DNA of 12,386 bases from Calditrichota bacterium (GTDB lineage Bacteria; Zixibacteria; MSB-5A5; GN15; FEB-12), in the NCBI GenBank assembly GCA_030641085.1, contig DAOWIC010000295.1:1-12386 (forward strand), written 5' to 3'. This document shows, piece by piece, positions 6,017 to 12,386 of this stretch. How positions within the stretch are numbered: position 1 is the first letter of the stretch; the number at the start of each line of letters is the position of its first letter. The position numbers and the translations under genes are program-made. The notes beneath the pieces are model-generated. The model saw only the letters and a program-made list of their open reading frames with translations. It did not search any database and was not told where the DNA came from.

Positions 6017-6994
6017 ATGGGGAAGTGGTTAAAGTACGTGGTCCTGGCGGTTGCCCTGTTGGCAATCTGCCCGGTCGGCTCGGCCGAGGAATATCGGCTG
6101 GGTCCGGATGATATTATCGAAGTTCGCTTCTGGCAGGAGCCGGGCCTGAACGCGAACGTCAAGGTTGGCCAGGACGGCAAGATCAACCTTGATATCATCG
6201 GCAGCATTGACGCTGCCGACAAGACAATCCGCGAGCTTGAAAGCGACATCGTGCGCTACATGTCCCGGCTGAATAGCCGCATTTCTCAGGTGACGGTCAG
6301 AGTTATTGACTTCCAGTATCAGCACGTTTTCGTCAAGGGACAGGTACTGGCGCCCGGCAAACATGCCTTTGAGGAGATGCCGGACCTGTGGACCGTTATT
6401 AACGAGGCGGGCGGCGTCACCGAGTTTGGCGACCTGAGCCGCGTTACTATCATCCGCGGGGGCAAAGACGCGGGCAAGATTGAGGTTGTTAATGTCGTCG
6501 AGGCGATTGAGTCAGGGCGTTTGGATCAACTGCCCAAAATCAGGCGTCAGGATACAATTGAGATCCCGCGTACCCCGTCCGGCCTGCCGTCGGGCGAGAT
6601 CACCCTGGCTACGCGGCGTAATGTCATTTACGTCATCGGGGCCGTGACCACACCCGGACCGATCCAGTATCAGAACAATCTCGACCTGATGGACGCCCTG
6701 GCGCTGGCCGGTGGCCCGACCGGCGAGGCCGACCTTAAGAAAGCACGGGTGATCTCCAAAGACGCCTATTACGCCCAGACCCTGCAAATTGACCTTGACA
6801 AGTACAGTAAAACCGGCACACCGGCTCGATATATCATGAAAAAGGAAGACACCTTTCTGATTCCGCACCGACAGACCGGTTTCCTCGGTATCGGCCTGCC
6901 GACCATCGTCACTGTGCTGGGCGCCATTTCGACAGCCGTCATTATCTATGACCGCCTGTCAAGCGACGACGCCACGACAACAACCGTACCGTAG
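6017..6994 (+). CDS. Polysaccharide export protein (Wza-like, SLBB domains)
   Basis: A 325-residue outer-membrane export channel subunit of the polysaccharide-export (OPX) family. The signal peptide is residues 1-23 (KYVVLAVALLAICPVGSA, probable signal peptidase I cleavage after A23). C18 lies in the hydrophobic core but its preceding residues (LAI) do not make a good lipobox, so unlike Wza it is probably not a lipoprotein. The Poly_export domain covers about 25-100 (YRLGPDDIIEVRFWQEP is typical), SLBB domains about 102-185 (VFVKGQVLAPGKHAF) and 203-285 (IYVIGAVTTPGPI). A hydrophobic C-terminal helix (about 290-312) matches in position the helix by which Wza spans the outer membrane. It is the first gene of a five-gene operon, with its own promoter at 5904-5932. 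The start has a weak Shine-Dalgarno, but the signal peptide begins right at this ATG. Confidence 0.95.
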   Translation: MGKWLKYVVLAVALLAICPVGSAEEYRLGPDDIIEVRFWQEPGLNANVKVGQDGKINLDIIGSIDAADKTIRELESDIVRYMSRLNSRISQVTVRVIDFQYQHVFVKGQVLAPGKHAFEEMPDLWTVINEAGGVTEFGDLSRVTIIRGGKDAGKIEVVNVVEAIESGRLDQLPKIRRQDTIEIPRTPSGLPSGEITLATRRNVIYVIGAVTTPGPIQYQNNLDLMDALALAGGPTGEADLKKARVISKDAYYAQTLQIDLDKYSKTGTPARYIMKKEDTFLIPHRQTGFLGIGLPTIVTVLGAISTAVIIYDRLSSDDATTTTVP

Positions 6995-7002
6995 GGGGGA
7001 GT

Positions 7003-8514
7003 ATGCCGGATACGTTAAAGCCCAAACAGATCAAGCCAGTTGAACTCAAACAGATTATCGCTGCCGTATTTCGTCGCAAGTGGTTAATTATTCTGCCGGT
7101 GCTGATCGTCACCGGGCTGGCGTATGCCGGTACCTACCTGTTGCAGCCGACTTATGAGGCATCCACGATCATCTGGATCGACAAACCGGCAAATGTATCC
7201 CGTGAACTGATCAGCATTATCGGCGGCGAGCGCCCGGTCAGGGAGAGCTCCGACGAGCGGCGGCGGAAGCTCCTGGCGTTGCACACAGAAATCACTTCTC
7301 AGAACTTTCTGTATCAGCTTATCGCTGACCTCAAGCTCGATGAGGATCCGGAGATTACCCGCGAAGCGGCCCGGGCGCGCGAGACAAATGATTTGTACAG
7401 CCTTGAGGAACTAAAGTACAACCTCTTGGTGGAAGCGTTACGTGAGCAGATCACAGTCTCCTACCACGGTTATGATCAGATTAAGATCACCGTTTCCTCG
7501 TTTGATCCGGTGTTGGCCAGTCAACTGGCAACAAGGCTGACCGAGATACTGGAAATCGAGAAAACGCGTTACGAGATGGAGAAGATTCTGGATAACCAGA
7601 CCTTCACCGACCTGCAGCTTCAGAAGACGGAGCACTACTACCAGCAGGCGATTGACTCCCTCAACCGGGCGCGGGCCAGGCTTTCCAGCCTGCAATTGGC
7701 CGACAACATATCATTTGAGGAAAGCCGACAGAATATCCTGCCCGCTATTGACCGGGCCAAGCTGGAGCGAAAGGACCTCTCCGACGAGCTTCAACGGATC
7801 AGCTCCAGTCTTTCCGGCCATCGACTCGAGGATGCCCGCGTTAAATACAGCGACACGGTGATCGAACTGCGCACCGCCATCGACGGTCTTGTCTCCAGTT
7901 ATGCCAACATGATCGAGAAATACGCCTGGAACGACCAGAGCGTGCTTAATATCAGCATCCGGCTTAATGGAAATATCAGCGTGCTCGAGGATGCTATCCG
8001 CGCCGATGTCGGCAAGCAGTACCCCTCCCATTCCGCGGATCAGGTTGCTCTGCTGCGGCGTTACTTTGTGGTCAAAGAACACCTGGATATCGCAGGCTCC
8101 AAGCTGCGTCGCCTGCAACATAGCCTTGATCGCGTAGAATCGCGGATCGCCATGATTCCCAGGCTGGAGTCGGATATCTTCGACCTTCAAGCGCGGGTGG
8201 AGGACGCCCGGCGATACCGCGACGCTTTCCGGTCCGAGGAGACAACCGTCGATATCTTGTCCGCGCGCGCGCAGGAGCGGACCAAATACAAGGTAATCGA
8301 GCCTGCCAAAATCCCGCTCGCTCCCGTATCACCGAATAAATTCAAGATTATCATGTTGGGCCTGGCGCTCGGCCTGCTCATAGGCGCGGCCAGTGTCTTC
8401 CTGCTCGAACTGCTGGATAATTCCTTCAAGCGGGTCGAAGATATCGAAGACGAACTGGGCCTGCCAGTATTGGCGACGATTCCCAGAATCGAAAAACTAA
8501 AGATCAGCCGGTGA
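7003..8514 (+). CDS. Wzz-type polysaccharide chain-length determinant (no kinase domain)
   Basis: A 503-residue inner-membrane polysaccharide co-polymerase. A cytoplasmic N-tail (1-26), first membrane helix (about 27-47), a Wzz domain beginning YEASTIIWIDKP, long periplasmic coiled coils (roughly 200-410) and a second helix (about 447-470) are visible. The proline-containing phrase IPLAPVSPNKFK just before the second helix and LDNSFKRVEDIEDELGLPVL just after it are hallmarks of the family. The protein ends soon after, so the kinase is a separate protein (9647-10444) rather than fused as in Wzc. The length fits the subgroup found with exosortase-A polysaccharide loci. It starts 8 nt after the export gene with a strong GGGGGGAG Shine-Dalgarno (6994-7001) overlapping that gene's stop. 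Confidence 0.95.
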   Translation: MPDTLKPKQIKPVELKQIIAAVFRRKWLIILPVLIVTGLAYAGTYLLQPTYEASTIIWIDKPANVSRELISIIGGERPVRESSDERRRKLLALHTEITSQNFLYQLIADLKLDEDPEITREAARARETNDLYSLEELKYNLLVEALREQITVSYHGYDQIKITVSSFDPVLASQLATRLTEILEIEKTRYEMEKILDNQTFTDLQLQKTEHYYQQAIDSLNRARARLSSLQLADNISFEESRQNILPAIDRAKLERKDLSDELQRISSSLSGHRLEDARVKYSDTVIELRTAIDGLVSSYANMIEKYAWNDQSVLNISIRLNGNISVLEDAIRADVGKQYPSHSADQVALLRRYFVVKEHLDIAGSKLRRLQHSLDRVESRIAMIPRLESDIFDLQARVEDARRYRDAFRSEETTVDILSARAQERTKYKVIEPAKIPLAPVSPNKFKIIMLGLALGLLIGAASVFLLELLDNSFKRVEDIEDELGLPVLATIPRIEKLKISR

Positions 8515-8518
8515 TGTT

Positions 8519-9640
8519 ATGGAAACCTATCGTCTCAACAGTAAGCTGGTGGAAAACGACAGAGAGTTCCTCATCCAGACGGCCAACGACATCAGCAGGA
8601 AAACGGTGTCATCAGAAATCTATGTCAACGGCCATATGGCCGAAGAAGTGCGCTTTCCTCATCCGGAGAATATAGGCGCTGACGAAATCCTGTCGCTTGT
8701 TAAATCCACCCACAGCGAAACCAAGCGGGATGTGGAGAGTCTTCTTAAGGCGTATCGCGCGGTTATGGCCAGCGGGAACACGGCGGCCATGCATCAGGTG
8801 GCCAACGCGTTTTATTATAGGCGCTTCCTTGGCGAGGCCCGCGATGTTCTGATTGCTGTCATCGAGATCGACGACCAGCAGCATCAGGCGTACAACCTTC
8901 TCGCGATGTCCGAGCATGCCCTGGGCAACGCTGAGTGCGCGGTCGAGGCGGCCCGCGTGGCTGTCTCATTGAAACCGGAATACGCCGATTATCGCAACAA
9001 TATGGGGCTGGCCCTGATTGCAACGCGGGAGTACGATGCGGCGGTGAAGGAGTTTGAAAAGGCGACCAGCATCAACATGTATTACAGTGATGCCTATTTC
9101 AATTGCGGCCTGGCTCTGTTACTGAATGCCATCGATCAGCGCAATACCAATCTGTTCGCCAATGTGCTGTCTCGTTCGCTTGATTACTTCAACAAGGCGG
9201 CCCTAATCTATCCTCAGTTTAAGACCAGTGACTTTGATCGCGGAGTAGCGCACCTCAACGCCCACGAGCTTGAGCAGGCCTGCGAGCTGTTTACCAGGGT
9301 GCGTGATACCAAGACCGAACAGCATCGCCGCAAGCACGCCTCCTATGTTATGAAGGCGGCCCTGTCGCCACACTGGCTTTCCGAACAGGCGGTTGAGGAA
9401 CGCATTGTGTTTTTGATGCGCGAGATAGAACATCATCCAACCTACTCCGATTACCAGTCGGAACTGGGTCAGTGTTACCTTGAGCGCGCCCACCTTACCT
9501 GGAAGAAAGCGATTGAACAGTATGCGAAAACGCTTGAACAGAACCCGGCGCTGCAAAAAGTTTCTGACAATCTGGATCTGGCCGAAAAGGTCCACGAGCA
9601 GATGCGCGAGGTAATCGAAACGATAGTGAGGAAGGGTTAG
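8519..9640 (+). CDS. TPR protein inside the exopolysaccharide operon, with an unrecognised N-terminal domain
   Basis: A 373-residue protein with no signal peptide or membrane helix, so it is probably cytoplasmic. Residues 1-80 (containing SSEIYVNGHMAEEVRFPHPE and SLVKSTHSETKRDV) are not TPR-like and I do not recognise them; they read as a small beta region followed by a helix. TPR-like pairs follow at about 89-120, 122-155, 156-189 and 190-232, with more degenerate helical repeats to about 345. The phrases LKPEYADYRNNMGLALIATREYDAAVKEFEKA (in parts) are good TPR consensus. It starts 4 nt after the Wzz gene and ends 6 nt before the kinase gene, so it is translated with them. By position it may be an adaptor between the chain-length protein and its kinase, or a scaffold for synthesis enzymes; this is inference. 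No clear Shine-Dalgarno is seen. Confidence 0.9.
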   Translation: METYRLNSKLVENDREFLIQTANDISRKTVSSEIYVNGHMAEEVRFPHPENIGADEILSLVKSTHSETKRDVESLLKAYRAVMASGNTAAMHQVANAFYYRRFLGEARDVLIAVIEIDDQQHQAYNLLAMSEHALGNAECAVEAARVAVSLKPEYADYRNNMGLALIATREYDAAVKEFEKATSINMYYSDAYFNCGLALLLNAIDQRNTNLFANVLSRSLDYFNKAALIYPQFKTSDFDRGVAHLNAHELEQACELFTRVRDTKTEQHRRKHASYVMKAALSPHWLSEQAVEERIVFLMREIEHHPTYSDYQSELGQCYLERAHLTWKKAIEQYAKTLEQNPALQKVSDNLDLAEKVHEQMREVIETIVRKG

Positions 9641-9646
9641 CCGCAA

Positions 9647-10444
9647 ATGGCCAGATCAAAGCACAGCATTATCGATTTCTATGATCAGGAATCGCCGTAT
9701 GTCACGGAGTTCAGGCGCCTGCTGCACAAGATCATGAACAATGAGTCCACAGATGAGCTTAAATCTTTGATGTTGACCTCTTCCATGCTGGCCGAGGGCA
9801 AATCTACTGTCTGCTCGCTGCTCGGGGTGACCGCAGCCGTCCACAAAGGCGTCAAAACCCTGATCATCGATGCCGACTTACGTCGTCCGGCGATTGCCGG
9901 CTTCTTCAAGCTCCTTCCGGACCCGGGTCTGGTGGAGATACTCGTGGAGGGCTACAACCCCCGTGAGGCGGTCCAGAAAACATCGATTGACAAGCTCGAT
10001 ATCATAACGGCCGGGCGCTACTGCGAGTCGCCATCGGAAGTATTCGATGCCGAGGCCATCGGCAGTCTGGTTGAAGAACTCAAATTCTACTACGACCTTA
10101 TCCTTATCGACAGCCCACCGCTGGTTCCGGTCTCCGATCCGATGCTGCTGGCGTCGAAAGTCGACGCTGTGTTGCTGGTCGTAAAAGCAGGGGAGACCCA
10201 AAAGGAAGTGGTCCAGCGCGCCGTGGAGATCGTCGATCCGAGAAAAAACAACGTCCTGGGCGTGGTGCTGAACAATATGACCCAGACCCTGCCGTTTTAC
10301 TATAATTACGGATACTACCATTACGAGTACGTGCAGTCGCCGCCTAAGTCAAAAAAGAAATTATCGGGCCGCCCAGACCGGACCCGCCGATCAAAACGCC
10401 GGGGTAGCGAAAACAAAGATGCAAAACCCACGCGGGTTGAATAG
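9647..10444 (+). CDS. Cytoplasmic BY-kinase (CpsD/CapB-like tyrosine autokinase)
   Basis: A 265-residue bacterial tyrosine kinase of the type that autophosphorylates a C-terminal tyrosine cluster and cycles assembly of the Wzz/Wza export machine. Walker A is SSMLAEGKST (45-54; K52), with LA where most relatives have PG; Walker A' is LIIDADLRRP (72-81) and Walker B is LILIDSPP (151-158). The cluster holds seven tyrosines in eleven positions (Y218-Y228). The EFRRL helix (21-25) matches the segment that packs against neighbouring subunits in CapA/CapB octamers. A basic tail (about 233-265, rich in K/R) follows the cluster, which is unusual, as the cluster usually ends the protein. The Wzz partner is encoded two genes upstream. 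AGGAAGGG (9629-9636) is a good Shine-Dalgarno for ATG 9647. Confidence 0.94.
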   Translation: MARSKHSIIDFYDQESPYVTEFRRLLHKIMNNESTDELKSLMLTSSMLAEGKSTVCSLLGVTAAVHKGVKTLIIDADLRRPAIAGFFKLLPDPGLVEILVEGYNPREAVQKTSIDKLDIITAGRYCESPSEVFDAEAIGSLVEELKFYYDLILIDSPPLVPVSDPMLLASKVDAVLLVVKAGETQKEVVQRAVEIVDPRKNNVLGVVLNNMTQTLPFYYNYGYYHYEYVQSPPKSKKKLSGRPDRTRRSKRRGSENKDAKPTRVE

Positions 10445-10456
10445 TCAGTCGCAGTT

Positions 10457-11326
10457 ATGGCCGGATTTCGAAATATCTTCACCGTCGATCTCGAGGAATG
10501 GTTTGTTGTTGAAATTCTCTCCGGGAGATTTTCGCCCGATGACTGGCGGTCGCTGGAGTCGACCGTAATCGACAACAGTCTCAGGCTGCTGGAACTTCTC
10601 AACAAAAAGAACATCTCCGCCACGTGGTATTCGCTGGGCTGGTGCGCCGAACAATACCCGGACCTGCTTCAGGAGATTTTCCAGAACGGTCATGAAATCG
10701 GGTGCCACAGCTATTACCACCGGCGTGTGGATCGCCTCGATCGCGATACTTTCCGTGCCGATACCGAAAAGGCAATCAACGCTATCGTCAAGGCAATTGG
10801 CAACCGGCCGTACGGATATCGAGCCCCGAGTTGGTCAATCAGCCCGACTATCCCGTGGGCGTTTGAACTCCTCGGCGAACTCGGATTTCGCTATGACAGC
10901 TCGGTATTTCCAATCAAACATGACCTCTACGGCTGGCCCCAGGGACCGCGCCACATTTTCAAGGTGGAACTTAAGCGGGGCGGCACGTTGTGGGAGGTTC
11001 CGGCGACCACTTTTCGCATGTTTGGCCAGAATATGCCGGTGGGCGGCGGCGGTTACTTTCGCCACTCGCCCTACTGGTATTCGCGCCGCATCATCAAGAA
11101 GCTCAACGAACAAGGCCACCCGGCTGTCTTCTACGTGCATCCATGGGAAATCGACCCGTCACCGCCCCATCTCAATCACCTGTCGGCACTTCAGAAATTC
11201 AGATCCTATAGCTCGACCTCGATCATGGAACGAAAACTGGAAAAGCTAATGGATGACTTCACTTTTACGAATACGGCGGACTATCTGAATCTATTCAAGA
11301 AACGGCGCATCGGATTCGAGAAATAG
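10457..11326 (+). CDS. XrtA-system-type polysaccharide deacetylase (NodB fold, DUF3473-like C-terminus)
   Basis: A 289-residue enzyme predicted to remove N-acetyl groups from sugar units. It opens with FTVDLEEWF (8-16), the motif typical of deacetylases in exosortase-A polysaccharide loci; D11 is the likely catalytic base and E13 may take the place of the usual metal-binding Asp. The metal-binding HSYYH is at 84-88, and GYRAPSWS (120-127) is the conserved arginine-proline motif. DSSVFP (147-152) and FYVHPWEID (225-233) follow, the latter in the DUF3473-like part. There is no signal peptide, so it probably acts in the cytoplasm on a lipid-linked or nucleotide-linked intermediate, although family members are debated. 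It is the last gene of the operon, 12 nt after the kinase. The Shine-Dalgarno is not obvious, but the motif at residue 8 fixes the start. Confidence 0.94.
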   Translation: MAGFRNIFTVDLEEWFVVEILSGRFSPDDWRSLESTVIDNSLRLLELLNKKNISATWYSLGWCAEQYPDLLQEIFQNGHEIGCHSYYHRRVDRLDRDTFRADTEKAINAIVKAIGNRPYGYRAPSWSISPTIPWAFELLGELGFRYDSSVFPIKHDLYGWPQGPRHIFKVELKRGGTLWEVPATTFRMFGQNMPVGGGGYFRHSPYWYSRRIIKKLNEQGHPAVFYVHPWEIDPSPPHLNHLSALQKFRSYSSTSIMERKLEKLMDDFTFTNTADYLNLFKKRRIGFEK

Positions 11327-11337
11327 TCTCTCAATCG

Positions 11338-11357
11338 CCGGCGTGAACCGTCACCGG
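11338..11357 (+). terminator. Weak hairpin after the exopolysaccharide operon
   Basis: CCG...GTGA-ACCG-TCAC-CGG can fold with a 2-nt bulge just after the deacetylase stop codon. A short T-run (CTCTTTT) follows about 9 nt later, too far for a classic intrinsic terminator. It may mark the end of the operon or a processing site. Confidence 0.3.
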
Positions 11358-11416
11358 TAATATCCTCTTTTGAACCGCCGCAAGCCTGTACAAATGTCAA
11401 AAAATTCAATTTAATC

Positions 11417-11447
11417 TTGACTATAGCCGGATATGTATAATTATAAG
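11417..11447 (+). promoter_or_regulatory. Candidate promoter of the secreted-protein gene
   Basis: An AT-rich block holds TTGACT (11417-11422), a perfect TATAAT (11436-11441) and an overlapping TATAAG (11442-11447). Spacing from TTGACT is 13 or 19 nt, neither ideal, so which boxes are used is uncertain; the AT-rich character against a GC-rich background favours a real promoter. Confidence 0.45.
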
Positions 11448-11469
11448 ACTGGGCAACATGATTTATCTC

Positions 11470-11482
11470 AGGAGAGGAGAGG
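11470..11482 (+). promoter_or_regulatory. Strong extended ribosome-binding site
   Basis: AGGAGAGGAGAGG precedes ATG 11486 and offers two overlapping Shine-Dalgarno cores (AGGAG at 11470 and GGAG at 11476). It is the strongest such signal in the window and fixes the start of the secreted protein. Confidence 0.75.
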
Positions 11483-11485
11483 CTG

Positions 11486-12172
11486 ATGCGGAAAGTTGTT
11501 ATTGCTCTGATTTTACTGGCGATTATGGCGCCGGCGATTAATGCCCGACGTCCCAAGGATAAGGCTGGTTTATTCAAAGACAATGTCTACCGGGACAAAA
11601 AGTATGATTTCGAGCTGACGGTTCCCGATGGCTGGAAGTGCAAGGTCATGAAAAACGACGACTCTTTTCGGTTTACCCTGATCCAGAACAGTTTCGAGAT
11701 CCCGTCGTATTACATCGATGCGCCGGACTACACTCAGATTCCCAGGACGGTCGTATTTGTTGATACCACCAGCATGAGTGCCAGAGTCTTTTTGGATTCG
11801 TTGGTGGCTGAAAATTACCGGTCCAAACAGAAAAAGGAAATCCTGAAGGAGTTCGATATTCTGAGCAGCCAGTCGGCCGGGTCGGGTATGACGCGCGAGG
11901 ACGTGGTTTCGCGCAAGAAGAAGCGCCTCAATGTCAATAAACTGAAGGGAATGTACTGGACCGGTCAGGTCAACTATCGTAACGAAGTCGCCGAATCTTC
12001 GTCGTCAGTAAACGCCGCCAAGCGCGTGCACGGCGCCCTCGGTGGATTGATCGTGACCATCAAGAAGGAAAATACGATTATGGTTTTCCATACGATCTGC
12101 GAGTGGACCTATTTTGAAGGCATTCGCGGCCAGATGCTGGATATGGTTAATACCCTGAAGTGGGGTGAGTAA
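11486..12172 (+). CDS. Secreted protein of unknown function
   Basis: A 228-residue protein with a clear signal peptide (MRKVVIALILLAIMAPAINA, cleavage after A20), so it is exported to the periplasm or beyond. I do not recognise a named family. The start of the mature part, YDFELTVPDGWKCKV (40-54), has the look of the PsbP/DUF1795-like fold seen in many small periplasmic proteins, where a fitted hydrophobic strand is followed by PDGW. The rest alternates strands and helices (FVDTTSMSARVFLDSLVAENY) and ends in the typical MVNTLKW helix of that fold. A serine-rich loop near 171-174 and lysine-rich patches (KKEILKEF, RKKKRL) stand out. It has its own candidate promoter and a strong ribosome-binding site, and is probably not part of the exopolysaccharide operon. 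Confidence 0.9.
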   Translation: MRKVVIALILLAIMAPAINARRPKDKAGLFKDNVYRDKKYDFELTVPDGWKCKVMKNDDSFRFTLIQNSFEIPSYYIDAPDYTQIPRTVVFVDTTSMSARVFLDSLVAENYRSKQKKEILKEFDILSSQSAGSGMTREDVVSRKKKRLNVNKLKGMYWTGQVNYRNEVAESSSSVNAAKRVHGALGGLIVTIKKENTIMVFHTICEWTYFEGIRGQMLDMVNTLKWGE

Positions 12173-12218
12173 GGACTTACAATGTGACACCCGCCGTCCC
12201 GCCGGGCGCCTTTTGGGG

Positions 12219-12247
12219 TTGACCTCAAGTCGGGGAGGTCGTATTTT
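12219..12247 (+). promoter_or_regulatory. Candidate promoter of the LapA-like gene, with an inverted repeat in its spacer
   Basis: TTGACC (12219-12224) and TATTTT (12242-12247) are 17 nt apart. GACCTC (12221-12226) and GAGGTC (12235-12240) form a perfect 6-bp inverted repeat between and partly over these boxes, placed where a repressor or a MerR-type activator would bind. No convincing terminator of the preceding gene was found in 12173-12218. Confidence 0.5.
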
Positions 12248-12277
12248 GCGGGGTCAAATCACCGAACCCTTGAGAGT

Positions 12278-12282
12278 GGAGG
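12278..12282 (+). promoter_or_regulatory. Ribosome-binding site of the LapA-like gene
   Basis: GGAGG lies 4 nt before ATG 12287. The spacing is a little short but the core is a full match, and it supports this start for a gene visible only at its beginning. Confidence 0.7.
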
Positions 12283-12286
12283 TCCC

Positions 12287-12386
12287 ATGTGGGCGATTAG
12301 GGCAATTCTGCTGGCCATCGTAGTAGTCTGTGTCGTGGCATTTGCCTATTTCAATTTCAGCCCTGACCAGAAGGTTGCCGTAAATC
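12287..12386 (+). CDS. Small membrane protein with LapA-like N-terminus, 3' partial
   Basis: Only 33 codons fall inside the window. They encode a short N-tail and one membrane helix (AIRAILLAIVVVCVVAFAYF), then NFSPDQKVAVN, an arrangement that resembles the start of LapA/DUF1049 proteins (helix followed by N..P..V.VN). LapA in E. coli helps control lipopolysaccharide assembly at the inner membrane; extending that role here is speculative. The frame is open to the right edge. The start is supported by GGAGG and a candidate promoter upstream. Confidence 0.75.
   Translation, partial: MWAIRAILLAIVVVCVVAFAYFNFSPDQKVAVN

Noticed and set aside
7711..8190. Open frame on the - strand (159 codons) inside the Wzz gene
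   Set aside because: The + strand frame has clear Wzz coiled coils and motifs; the antisense frame lacks a start signal and family features.
12190..12214. GC-rich stretch followed by TTTT after the secreted-protein gene as terminator
   Set aside because: I could pair only about three consecutive bases around a workable loop, so a stable stem is not supported.

Overview
The window (about 12.4 kb, moderately GC-rich, every supported gene on the + strand) looks like a piece of chromosome from an uncultured Gram-negative bacterium. The mix of a PorV/PorQ-like outer-membrane barrel joined to TPRs, SpoIIE/STAS partner switching, and a Wza/Wzz/BY-kinase exopolysaccharide set of the kind found beside exosortase XrtA, with several genes lacking clear Shine-Dalgarno sequences, suggests the FCB group (for example candidate phylum Zixibacteria or a relative). 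This placement is an inference from gene content, not a phylogenetic result.

Layout. (1) 2-1297: 3' part of a beta-barrel/TPR protein whose start lies outside the window. (2) 1358-4149: a signalling unit made of a membrane protein that carries both an RsbW-like anti-sigma kinase domain and a SpoIIE-type PP2C phosphatase domain on either side of an extracytoplasmic sensor (1358-3415), a STAS anti-sigma-antagonist (3488-3877), and a tiny winged-helix-like protein (3874-4149). The last two are linked by a 10-A run that contains the slippery heptamer A AAA AAG. (3) 4232-5863: a membrane-anchored diguanylate cyclase with GAF-like sensor regions, intact GGDEF and intact RxxD inhibitory site, behind its own sigma70-type promoter. 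(4) 6017-11326: a tightly packed operon (gaps of 4-12 nt) behind another good promoter: SLBB polysaccharide export protein, Wzz-type chain-length protein, TPR protein, cytoplasmic BY-kinase with a C-terminal tyrosine cluster, and NodB/DUF3473-type polysaccharide deacetylase. (5) 11486-12172: a secreted protein of unknown function. (6) 12287-end: start of a small membrane protein with a LapA-like beginning.

How the parts may work together: the export protein, chain-length protein and BY-kinase form the trans-envelope secretion and length-control machinery for an exopolysaccharide, and the deacetylase would modify the polymer or its precursor. The neighbouring diguanylate cyclase is a plausible source of c-di-GMP for switching exopolysaccharide on, and the partner-switch unit is a plausible upstream environmental input. 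These links rest on adjacency only: no c-di-GMP receptor, sigma factor, glycosyltransferase or exosortase is visible in the window. No tRNA, rRNA, CRISPR array, insertion sequence or attachment site was seen, and no stretch above 300 nt lacks a gene.
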